From Candidatus Aminicenantota bacterium (GTDB taxonomy: Bacteria; Acidobacteriota; Aminicenantia; UBA2199): a stretch of 7,354 bases of DNA. A program made the translations under genes and the position numbers. This document shows positions 1 to 6,633 of this stretch, one piece after another. The DNA is taken from the NCBI GenBank assembly GCA_020355945.1, contig CP070627.1, forward strand, positions 7,800,953-7,808,306. The letters run 5' to 3'. The stretch's first letter is position 1, and the number at the start of each line of letters is the position of its first letter. Under the pieces are notes generated by a model. That model saw only the letters and a program-made list of their open reading frames with translations, did not search any database and was not told the origin of the DNA.

Positions 1-905
1 CCGATTTTTTTAAATGCGGGGACGTACCGCAAAATGAAATCATCTCCCTCGCCGCTGTATGCTTTTGTGAAAACGTCGTATATTTCGGGCTGCAGTGCAT
101 AAACAAATATGAGATTTTCATTGGTCATGATTTCAGTGCTGAATTGGAGTAGTTTTACCACTTCGCCTATCCAGTCTTCGCTGTTTGTGATTGTCTTAAT
201 GATCCGGTCCATTTCGTCGATAAACAGGACAACCGGGGCGGGGAGCTTGGCGGTTATTTTTGCGATGGACTTCTTTAGCGATTCCTCCGTATGTTTTTCG
301 TAATTTTTGGTTTCCGTTTTTTGGGTTTCTCTGCCGATTTTGGCATCCAATTTAGCTTTCAGGTTTAAAGGCAGGATGGAGCCGAGAAACAATTTAGGGA
401 AATTGGATTCGATTCCCGGGGTGATTTCCACCTGTTTTTTCTTAAAATCTTCTATAGTAATGGAAAAACTTAAGCGGTTTGTTTCAAAGGAAATTTCTTC
501 CGGTTGGTAATGGTTCATTAAATCATCGTTGTCGATGATCATCATCAAAAGGCTGGACAAAAAGGACCGGAATAGTTCCTCTTTCATTTCTTTATCGGTT
601 TTGGAATGCATGGAGAAGTAGAGGTAATCGGTATAATAGGAATCTTTTATTTCTTCCTGGCATTTTAGCAGCAGTGAGCTTTTTCCTGTGCCGGTTTCAC
701 CGATTACAGCGTAATTTTGATTGAATTCCACTGCTGTTTTAAGGTCGGTGATTTCATCTCTCCTGTCCACGAAACGCCGGATATCTTTGCCTTTTAGTTC
801 ATCGGTTTTAAAAAAGGGTTCCTTGATCCCGAAGAACTCTTTTATTCCATCGTTCTTTGTAACTTTTTTCATTGTTTTTTCTTTTTGCCTTTTTAGCTTT
901 GTCAT
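1..905 (-). CDS. P-loop AAA-type ATPase, C-terminus beyond window edge
   Basis: Translating the minus strand gives an open frame of 301 codons running off the left edge, so the C-terminus is not visible. I place the start at ATG 905 because AAAGGA (913-918) lies 7 nt upstream; a second in-frame ATG at 872 lacks a good ribosome site. The protein begins with a Lys-rich stretch, then FVDRRDEI (46-52), the lead-in seen in many AAA/ORC-like P-loop ATPases. Walker A is GETGTGKS (69-76) and Walker B is VVLFIDE followed by MDR (225-234). A sensor-1-like strand, LIFVYALQP, follows. About 150 residues separate Walker A from Walker B, longer than in a compact AAA core, and this insert is charged and unrecognised. 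The gene starts 31 nt after the NACHT gene on the same strand, so the two are probably co-transcribed and this ATPase is a candidate partner. ATPase assignment is firm; the exact family and role are not. Confidence 0.85.
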   Translation of the reverse strand, partial: MTKLKRQKEKTMKKVTKNDGIKEFFGIKEPFFKTDELKGKDIRRFVDRRDEITDLKTAVEFNQNYAVIGETGTGKSSLLLKCQEEIKDSYYTDYLYFSMHSKTDKEMKEELFRSFLSSLLMMIIDNDDLMNHYQPEEISFETNRLSFSITIEDFKKKQVEITPGIESNFPKLFLGSILPLNLKAKLDAKIGRETQKTETKNYEKHTEESLKKSIAKITAKLPAPVVLFIDEMDRIIKTITNSEDWIGEVVKLLQFSTEIMTNENLIFVYALQPEIYDVFTKAYSGEGDDFILRYVPAFKKI

Positions 906-912
906 CTTCGTG

Positions 913-918
913 TCCTTT
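913..918 (-). promoter_or_regulatory. Ribosome binding site deciding the ATPase start
   Basis: The minus strand reads AAAGGA, then 7 nt, then ATG at 905. This is the only Shine-Dalgarno-like site near the gene's two candidate starts and favours the ATG 11 codons upstream of the one at 872. It lies in the 31-nt gap after the NACHT stop codon. Confidence 0.5.
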
Positions 919-936
919 GCTGTTCAGCATTTTATA

Positions 937-3900
937 TTACAGCATATTTTTGAAAATGTAAAGGGCATTGAGGCGGATGTTGTCATCGGGGTGGGCGGCG
1001 ATGAACTTCCTGATGATTAGATACAACTTTTCATAATTGTTATTTCCCAGGATTTCAAAGGCTTTTAGGTGATGGGTATGTTTTTCTTCTTCATGTTGGG
1101 AGTCCAGCTCGAATTCCAGCATCTGTTCCACGGATTTTTCGTCGAAAGTTACCAGCTTTGCTATGTGGGCTTGTTTTTTCTTTGTCAATTCTCTCCCTTT
1201 CAAGATATCGCAATTGCCTTTGGAAAGTTCATTGGCAATTACCTCTGCAAAACTGTCACGAAATTTCTTCAACTCTTCTTTTGTGGTGTTGGGAAAATAT
1301 TTTAAAAGCTTTTTGTCGGACAAAGAATGCAATTTATCAATGGCCCGGTCCACCCATTGGGAAATCTCGCGCTGATGTTCCATTAATTTTGATTTGTATT
1401 TTTCTTTGAATTCCATTGAGATTTTTTTACAATACGTGAAGATCAAGAAGGAACTTATAATAAAGAAAATCTGGGGAGCCCAGAGGTCCCGAAGGCACAG
1501 GAGATCCTGGAGGTACTGGAGGTCCCGGAGGTCCCGGAGTTCCAGGAGATCCAGGAGGTCCAGGAGGTCGCGGAGATACAGGAGGTCCATGAAGTCACGG
1601 AGATCACGGAGGCCCCATAGGCCCAGGTATTGTAAAATAATATCCCCGGATTTTAATTTTGCTAACATGAAATTAAAATCCGTTACGTTCCTACGCCCTG
1701 CTGCCAGGAGTACCATACTATTATTATTCCGAAGCAGGAAACGCAAACGCTGGTGGTCGCTTATATTGCTTTGTTTATCGAAATCTTCGATACGGTTCTT
1801 CAATCGCGCCATTAATTCCGCTTTTGTTTTATCACCGCATTTATACAGGATAGAGGCGCCAATGGACTGCACAAAGGGATGCGGCGCATGATCAAACAGG
1901 TTCCATGCTTCCCTCTCCAGATGTTCCGCCTTTTGGTATAAAGGGTAATGCAGCACTAAAGCATCGATTAAGTTATCATTTACATCCTTACATTCAATTA
2001 CCATAAGTATATCGATAACCTTTCTCGCGAACTTCAACTCGATGGTATCCCTGGTCCCTTCCACCACCACTTCCAGCAGGCATTCTTCCCAAAAACGCAT
2101 TTGCTGCCAATATTTCTTTTTTAATAATTGCTCGATGATCTCATCGAAAAATAATTCCGCGCTGCCGATATTTACAAAGAGCTTGAAGGTTTCCCGCCAA
2201 TAATCTTTATCATAATATCGGAGGATTTCAACCTGGACTTTTCGGTTAGCAAAGTACCATGCTGCCAGGAACTCCTGGAAGGTGAGATGCAAAAAACCGT
2301 ACTTGCCTTCGGATTCATAAAGCAGCCCGGCCTTTAGTACCATTTCCTTCAAAAAGAACCCCCGTGTTTTTCCCTCGATTTTAACCGGCCAACAGGCCTC
2401 GATTTCCTTTTTATCCATTTCCCTGCGGTTTGTTTTCATCAATTGTACCGCGATTTTGGAAAGGTGGGCCATGCTGTTTTCAAAGGAGAAGCTGACATCC
2501 AGCTTTCGATTGGCCAGGTTCCACAGCTCGATCATTACTTTGAGGCATTCCTCGTATAATTTGTAGCGGTCCCTGGGTAGTACGGCACGGGTGCGGTGGA
2601 CGATGGCAATAATTGTCAATAACAGCGGATTCACCGATAATTCCAGAAGATTTTTCGAATCCCGGATGATATCGATTAAATCTTTATATTTTTTTTCTCC
2701 TTGCTCGATGGCTTTTTGGATATGCATTTCCCCGGCCACGGCAATCTCGACATTCCGGTACCAGTTTTGCAAAAAGGCTTCTGCATCTGCCATTTCAAAA
2801 TCCCGTAGTGAAAAAACCGGGATCTCATCCCGGAACTTTAAGCCTTCCGACTCTTTTATACCTGAGAACCGGGAAGTAACAACCAGGGTATTTTGGCCCA
2901 TGTACTGCTTTTGTATCCAGTTGATTACTTCACGCCGGACATTTTCATCCCCAATCTCATCCAGCCCGTCCAGGAGAAACAACAGCCGGTTGGCTTTAAA
3001 TTGGCCATCTAAAAACGATTCAACGGCTGTGTTTTCTTTTTGATAGAGTTCAATTGCTAAATTAACAATGTTTTTGGAACGAAATGTCCCGTCAGGATTG
3101 GCCCCCAGGTCTTTCAGCGAAATAAATACCGGGATGAATTGCGAGAAAAATTTACCTTTGTCTTTCAGGCACTGCAGCGCAATCCATTTCATCAGGGTGG
3201 TTTTCCCGCTGCCGGGCTTGCCCAGGATCAGCATCTGCACCGGTGGGTACTTTTCCCGGTCCCGTTTATGCAATTCTCTAAAAAAGGTGACAAAATCTTT
3301 AACATGTTCTTTTTCATATTTTTCTTTAGTTTTGATGTTCTCGTCCCCGGGATGAAGCAGCGAAGAGAAGTGTTGTAACTTTTCAACTCTCCCGCATTTG
3401 CTGGCGCGCAGCTTTACATAAATATCTTCAAGCCGCAGCGGTTTTTGCAAGATGGCATTCAACCCGGTGAAATCCAGGTAACGAAACTTTCGCTGCAAAT
3501 GCTCTTTGTAATGCTCCAGGTCAAGCTTTGCCAATTCCTCTTTGTCTGCTTCATCAACCACTGCCTCTTGTTTAAGAAGAATCACCTGGTCCAATTGGCG
3601 CTGCAATTTTAAGATCAAATCTTCCCCGGATTTAAATGTACCGTATATCTGTTGATACTGTTGAATTTCCTTCTTTAACCTGCCGATCTCCAGTATATCT
3701 TCATTGACTTCGGCAATGTCGATTTTTTCACTTTTAAAATAAACAAAAAGGAAATGCGGTTTCTTTCCTTTTTTAAGATTCTCGTAGGCCAGCTTGAATT
3801 CTTCTTTAGTGAATTTGCCCACCTTTTTAAAAAAAAGCACCATCACGATATCGCACTCCAACATCTTGCGATTAAAATAGTCCTGGATACGTTCCCCCCG

Positions 3901-4053
3901 GAAACTTTGCAGCAAGTCCTCCCATACGACCAGTTCGAGATAAACATCCTTTTCCACCCAGGCATTATTCTGCCGGGAGATCATTAAAGCGATTTCCTTG
4001 CGCTCCAGAGCTAATTCGTTGGAAGAGGCCAGGAAAACTTTATATTTTCTCAC
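937..4053 (-). CDS. TIR/DUF4062-like NACHT STAND ATPase with Leu-x-Asp repeat
   Basis: A STAND-class NTPase of about 1038 residues, numbered here from GTG 4053. Residues 4-110 form a TIR/DUF4062-like domain: first strand KYKVFLASSNEL, a WED motif near 64-66, strand CDIVMVLFF, then GKFTKEEFKLAYE, where a glutamate could match the catalytic position of NADase TIRs (inference). A helical linker (about 115-210) leads to LEDIYVKL, a motif often just before NACHT. NACHT follows: Walker A GKPGSGKTT (278-286), Walker B LLFLLDGLDE (357-366), TSR sensor (393-395), and the late NLR-like motif FLHLTFQEFLAA (587-598). The C-terminal half is helical and HEAT-like in places. It contains 14 Leu-x-x triplets (815-857), a short hydrophobic stretch (862-875), and an unrecognised charged tail. 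Related bacterial NACHT proteins act in phage defence, so defence is the likely but unproven role. The frame stays open to GTG 4113, adding 20 residues, but a consensus promoter lies inside that extension and the domain begins right after 4053. Confidence 0.9.
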   Translation of the reverse strand: MRKYKVFLASSNELALERKEIALMISRQNNAWVEKDVYLELVVWEDLLQSFRGERIQDYFNRKMLECDIVMVLFFKKVGKFTKEEFKLAYENLKKGKKPHFLFVYFKSEKIDIAEVNEDILEIGRLKKEIQQYQQIYGTFKSGEDLILKLQRQLDQVILLKQEAVVDEADKEELAKLDLEHYKEHLQRKFRYLDFTGLNAILQKPLRLEDIYVKLRASKCGRVEKLQHFSSLLHPGDENIKTKEKYEKEHVKDFVTFFRELHKRDREKYPPVQMLILGKPGSGKTTLMKWIALQCLKDKGKFFSQFIPVFISLKDLGANPDGTFRSKNIVNLAIELYQKENTAVESFLDGQFKANRLLFLLDGLDEIGDENVRREVINWIQKQYMGQNTLVVTSRFSGIKESEGLKFRDEIPVFSLRDFEMADAEAFLQNWYRNVEIAVAGEMHIQKAIEQGEKKYKDLIDIIRDSKNLLELSVNPLLLTIIAIVHRTRAVLPRDRYKLYEECLKVMIELWNLANRKLDVSFSFENSMAHLSKIAVQLMKTNRREMDKKEIEACWPVKIEGKTRGFFLKEMVLKAGLLYESEGKYGFLHLTFQEFLAAWYFANRKVQVEILRYYDKDYWRETFKLFVNIGSAELFFDEIIEQLLKKKYWQQMRFWEECLLEVVVEGTRDTIELKFARKVIDILMVIECKDVNDNLIDALVLHYPLYQKAEHLEREAWNLFDHAPHPFVQSIGASILYKCGDKTKAELMARLKNRIEDFDKQSNISDHQRLRFLLRNNNSMVLLAAGRRNVTDFNFMLAKLKSGDIILQYLGLWGLRDLRDFMDLLYLRDLLDLLDLLELRDLRDLQYLQDLLCLRDLWAPQIFFIISSFLIFTYCKKISMEFKEKYKSKLMEHQREISQWVDRAIDKLHSLSDKKLLKYFPNTTKEELKKFRDSFAEVIANELSKGNCDILKGRELTKKKQAHIAKLVTFDEKSVEQMLEFELDSQHEEEKHTHHLKAFEILGNNNYEKLYLIIRKFIAAHPDDNIRLNALYIFKNML
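1472..1624 (-). repeat. 9-bp tandem repeat array inside the NACHT gene
   Basis: Seventeen consecutive 9-bp units can be laid out without gaps. The plus-strand consensus is about (A/C)GGAGGTCC, with variants such as AGGAGATCC, CGGAGTTCC and CGGAGATAC. The most regular part is 1499-1588; units decay at both ends. In the coding frame the array gives Leu-Arg-Asp, Leu-Leu-Asp and Leu-Gln-Tyr triplets. One frame over on the same strand it gives Gly-Pro-Pro/Gly-Ser-Pro collagen-like triplets, interrupted by two TGA codons near its upstream end. On the plus strand it gives Arg-Ser-rich or Gly-Gly-Pro strings. Since 9 is a multiple of 3, gain or loss of units keeps the gene in frame. Confidence 0.9.
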
Positions 4054-4059
4054 AGGTCT

Positions 4060-4088
4060 ATTATAAAGGATTAAGGGAAAATTTTCAA
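4060..4088 (-). promoter_or_regulatory. Sigma-70-type promoter of the NACHT/ATPase unit
   Basis: On the minus strand, TTGAAA (4083-4088) is followed after exactly 17 bp by a perfect TATAAT (4060-4065). The predicted transcription start, about 7 nt past the -10, falls on or next to GTG 4053, six bases (AGACCT) after the -10. This implies a leaderless or nearly leaderless message and argues against the longer ORF from 4113, which would make the promoter coding sequence. The same -35 word occurs in the two promoters at 6009-6089. Confidence 0.7.
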
Positions 4089-4116
4089 TTCCCTGCCATG
4101 TCCCTAAATCCACCGC

Positions 4117-4209
4117 CTATTTTTTTAAGCGTGAAACATGCGAAGACACGCACAGAACAGAACTTTCATCATCCTTTATCAAAACCCGAATCCGAGAATG
4201 ATCTTTCAT
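4117..4209 (-). pseudogene. Possible response-regulator 5' remnant (30 codons)
   Basis: Four bases after the kinase stop codon, an ATG at 4209 opens a 30-codon frame ending in TAG at 4117-4119. Its start, SRIRVLIKDDESSVL, closely matches the first strand and acidic pocket of a receiver domain (usual form: R-I/V-L-I-V-D-D-E-x-x-V), and the following residues keep hydrophobic spacing as in helix 1. The phosphorylated aspartate and the rest of the roughly 120-residue domain are absent. It has no good ribosome site and would rely on coupling to the kinase. Hybrid kinases of this type are often followed by a response regulator, so I read it as the stump of one, cut off where the NACHT unit begins. 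A short stand-alone peptide or chance resemblance remains possible. The rest of 4054-4213 holds the NACHT promoter; I see no convincing terminator. Confidence 0.45.
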
Positions 4210-4213
4210 TTTG

Positions 4214-5980
4214 TTAATCAAGAATCGTGCGAATCGCCCGGGCAATGTCTTTTTTAAGTAAGGGTTTCAAGACAAAGGCGTTAATCCGGTGAGTTTTAAT
4301 GGTTTCTTCCTTAACGCTTTCGCTGAAACCGGTACAAAGGATGATGGGAATATCCGACCGTATTTGCCGGAGTTTCCCGGAGAGCTGCAGACCGGTCAAA
4401 TTGGGCATGATTTGGTCTGTAATCACCAGGGCAAAACGGTGCGGCGCGCTGCTGAAAGCTTCTAAGGCCTCGATAGCACTGGTCCTGGCTGTCACTGTGT
4501 ATCCCAGGGATTCCAGCATTTGCTGTGCCAATTCCACCAGGGTTTCTTCATCATCAACAAAAAGAATGTGCTCGTTTCCTCCCTGGATCTCTTCTTTTAC
4601 CTCTACTTCTGATATTTTTTCAATTTCAGTAACCGGGAAATAAATGTGAAAAACGGTGCCTTTACCGGGTTCCGAGTAAACGGTAATCTCACCGCCATGG
4701 CTTTTGATTATTCCATGAGCCAGGGCCAATCCCATGCCAGTCCCTTCACCCTTTGCCTTGGTGGTGAAATAGGGCTCAAATATCCGGTTCATGACTTCGG
4801 GTATCATGCCGTGCCCCGTATCACTGATAGTTAACTGTTGATACCTGCCGGGCTGAAGATTTTTCACTCCTATGTCCCGGGGATCAAGGTGGATTTCTTT
4901 TAACAGGATTTCAAGGGTTCCTCCCTGCTCACTCATGGCATGAGCGGCATTGGTACAAAGGTTCATGATAACCTGGTGAATTTCAGTCCAATTGGCCAGG
5001 ATGGGACCGAACTCTCCCGGGATATGTTGACGAATTTCAATAGTAGTAGGCAGTGCGGAACGCAGTAATTTAAGAGATTCATTGACAATTTCATTCAACA
5101 AAACCGGTTTTCGTTCTTTTTCCGTTTTACGGCTGAAAGTGAGGATATGTTTCACCAGGTCCCTGGCCCGTTGGCAGGCGATCAGCACCTTTTCCATATA
5201 AGCCCGGTTGGGATCGTCTCCAGGTATATTCTCCAGGGTCATTTCCGAATAACCGATGATTACACCCAGGATGTTATTGAAATCGTGGGCAATGCCCCCG
5301 GCTAAAGTACCGATGGCTTCCATTTTTAAGGCCTGGCGCAGTTGTTCTTCCAGTTTTTGTCTCTCCTCTTCCGCTTGTTTACTCTCGGTAACATCTTCAA
5401 CAATACCATCGAAGTAGACAATATCGCCATTCTCCCCGGCCACGGCTTTACCGGTGTCTCGAACCCATATTTCTTTTCTGTCCCTGGTTAAAAGTTTATT
5501 TTCAATAGTGAGAACGCCTTTGTTTTTTTTCCATCTCATCAGGTAATCTGTCCGTTGGTTAGGGTTGACAAAGGTATGCTGGACCGGTACTTTTAATAGT
5601 TCCTCCACCGAATCATAGCCCAGCATGGCTGCCAATGCCGGATTAGCATATAATATTTGTCCTTCTTCAGATGTCCTGTAAATACCCACGGGGACTTGAT
5701 TGGCCAGGGACCTGTATTTTTCTTCGCTCTCTTGCAGCGCTTTTTCCGCCTGACGGGCTTCGATATCGGTAATGCGAGCTATACCGTATATCACCAGGCC
5801 TCCCACCACCAGCACCAAAAGACCAGGAAGAATAATCACCACCAATCCGTTTCTAGCTTCTGTGAGCTCATTCTTGAGGTTCCCGTTAATAATGAACAGG
5901 AAGAATGACGTATAAACCACTCCCAACAAAAGTACCAATACGCCGAAGTTTCTCAGAAATGTTCGCGATTTAAATTTCAT
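4214..5980 (-). CDS. Membrane PAS hybrid histidine kinase with receiver domain
   Basis: A 588-residue hybrid sensor kinase. Two membrane helices (about 11-31 and 45-67) are joined by a loop of roughly 13 residues, too small for a periplasmic sensing domain, so sensing is probably cytoplasmic through the PAS domain or within the membrane. A coil leads to PAS/PAC (about 84-200; [24 protein letters not shown]). The dimerisation/phosphoacceptor motif is GGIAHDFNN with His232. The ATP-binding domain shows the N box around N344 ([15 protein letters not shown]), G1 SDTGHGM (386-392), F box FEPYFTTK and G2 [10 protein letters not shown] (411-420). The C-terminal receiver (471-588) keeps D476/D477, phosphoacceptor D522 (VITDQIMP), T550 and K572, so all key residues for phosphotransfer are present. 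There is no HAMP, HPt or DNA-binding output domain, so the downstream partner is not visible. It is divergent from the sigma gene, and a receiver-like fragment follows its stop codon. Confidence 0.95.
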   Translation of the reverse strand: MKFKSRTFLRNFGVLVLLLGVVYTSFFLFIINGNLKNELTEARNGLVVIILPGLLVLVVGGLVIYGIARITDIEARQAEKALQESEEKYRSLANQVPVGIYRTSEEGQILYANPALAAMLGYDSVEELLKVPVQHTFVNPNQRTDYLMRWKKNKGVLTIENKLLTRDRKEIWVRDTGKAVAGENGDIVYFDGIVEDVTESKQAEEERQKLEEQLRQALKMEAIGTLAGGIAHDFNNILGVIIGYSEMTLENIPGDDPNRAYMEKVLIACQRARDLVKHILTFSRKTEKERKPVLLNEIVNESLKLLRSALPTTIEIRQHIPGEFGPILANWTEIHQVIMNLCTNAAHAMSEQGGTLEILLKEIHLDPRDIGVKNLQPGRYQQLTISDTGHGMIPEVMNRIFEPYFTTKAKGEGTGMGLALAHGIIKSHGGEITVYSEPGKGTVFHIYFPVTEIEKISEVEVKEEIQGGNEHILFVDDEETLVELAQQMLESLGYTVTARTSAIEALEAFSSAPHRFALVITDQIMPNLTGLQLSGKLRQIRSDIPIILCTGFSESVKEETIKTHRINAFVLKPLLKKDIARAIRTILD

Positions 5981-6008
5981 TTGTCAGCAATTACCCATTC
6001 AAGCATAT

Positions 6009-6040
6009 ATTATATTACTCGAAATAATTGTTTTTTTCAA
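6009..6040 (-). promoter_or_regulatory. Promoter of the hybrid kinase gene
   Basis: On the minus strand, TTGAAA (6035-6040) precedes GTAATATAAT (6009-6018). Two -10 registers are possible: TAATAT with a 17-bp spacer or perfect TATAAT with a 20-bp spacer. The first has better spacing, the second the better word. Either leaves a leader of about 20-25 nt before ATG 5980, with no strong Shine-Dalgarno site. Confidence 0.5.
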
Positions 6041-6059
6041 GCCCCAATAACCAAATCAC

Positions 6060-6089
6060 TTGAAAAATAACGAATAAATGTAATATAAT
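6060..6089 (+). promoter_or_regulatory. Promoter of the ECF sigma factor gene
   Basis: TTGAAA (6060-6065), an 18-bp spacer and TATAAT (6084-6089) form a near-consensus housekeeping-sigma promoter. The ATG at 6102 is only 12 nt past the -10, so the predicted leader is about 6 nt and contains no ribosome binding site. The promoter lies back to back with the kinase promoter; the two -35 boxes are 19 bp apart. It does not look like a typical ECF-dependent promoter, so autoregulation is not evident. Confidence 0.65.
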
Positions 6090-6101
6090 CAAATTGAACA
6101 A

Positions 6102-6629
6102 ATGGATATAGACGAAATTATTGACAAATACTATCAGAAAATTTATAAATTATGCCTCTTTTACCTTAATAATAAAGAGGAAGCCGAGGAAATCCTCCAG
6201 GAAATATTTATCAAAGTAATGAAAAAGGGTTCCGCCTTTAAAGGCAAATCCGGCATCTATACCTGGATTTACCGCATTGCCGTCAATACACTCATCAACT
6301 ATATCAACAGGAAAAAAATCGTGGAATTTATTTCTTTTGAAAGTGTAAAGAATTTCGGGGAGCCAGGGGATGATGCAGATTCATCCTTACACGGTATGGA
6401 CCCGGCGGTTAAACTGGAAAAGCATGAAATTGAAAAACAAAAAATTGAAAAATTAGAGGAATGTATCCAACGATTATCCCATCGCGAGAAAACCGCATTT
6501 TATTTTTTTCATTATGACCGGTTGAAACAGAGTGAAATTGCAGGAATTATGAAAACCTCGGTTTCAGCTGTAGAGTCCCTGGTTCACAAAGCCGTGAAAA
6601 AACTCAAAACCTGTGTCAAAGATACATAA
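6102..6629 (+). CDS. ECF-type RNA polymerase sigma factor
   Basis: A 175-residue protein of normal ECF sigma length that would redirect RNA polymerase to a dedicated promoter set. Region 2 spans about 5-75: YYQKIYKLCLFYLNNKEEAE, then EILQEIFIKVMKK and FKGKSGIYTWIYRIAVNTLI, the classic core-binding and -10-recognition pattern. A variable acidic linker (about 80-117) leads to region 4 (118-170): LEECIQRLSHREKTAF and the helix-turn-helix LKQSEIAGIMKTSVSAVESL, which would read the -35. Region 3 is absent, as in ECF factors. No anti-sigma factor, zinc-binding anti-sigma motif or membrane protein gene lies beside it; the next gene is convergent and the upstream gene is a divergent kinase. Control may be transcriptional, by a distant anti-sigma, or through the kinase; the sequence does not say which. 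The start is fixed by the promoter directly upstream and by the conserved N-terminus. Confidence 0.93.
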   Translation: MDIDEIIDKYYQKIYKLCLFYLNNKEEAEEILQEIFIKVMKKGSAFKGKSGIYTWIYRIAVNTLINYINRKKIVEFISFESVKNFGEPGDDADSSLHGMDPAVKLEKHEIEKQKIEKLEECIQRLSHREKTAFYFFHYDRLKQSEIAGIMKTSVSAVESLVHKAVKKLKTCVKDT

Positions 6630-6633
6630 AAGG

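Noticed and set aside
928..930. ATG near the ATPase gene as an alternative start
   Set aside because: It is out of frame with the ATPase.
109..1020. Plus-strand ORFs opposite the ATPase gene
   Set aside because: Low-complexity Ser/Phe-rich shadows of the minus-strand ATPase, which shows clear Walker motifs.
1427..1640. A real collagen-like gene in the alternate minus frame
   Set aside because: The Gly-Pro-Pro frame has TGA codons near its upstream end, no plausible start codon, and stops soon after the array. The NACHT frame is intact through the whole region.
1394..1891. Plus-strand 165-residue Arg-Ser-rich ORF across the repeat
   Set aside because: It is the reverse frame of the 9-bp array, which has no stop codons, within the NACHT gene. 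It has no domain, promoter or ribosome site of its own.
2591..3987. Plus-strand ORFs opposite the NACHT module
   Set aside because: Shadows of the conserved NACHT and TIR-like coding sequence, without recognisable domains.
4054..4113. Twenty-residue N-terminal extension from GTG 4113
   Set aside because: It overlaps a near-consensus promoter and has only a weak ribosome site. The TIR-like domain begins after GTG 4053. Kept as an alternative start.
4122..4155. GCGTG/CACGC stem near a T-tract as a terminator after the kinase
   Set aside because: Stem is 5 bp with a 13-nt loop. In the kinase's transcription direction it is followed by A's, not T's.
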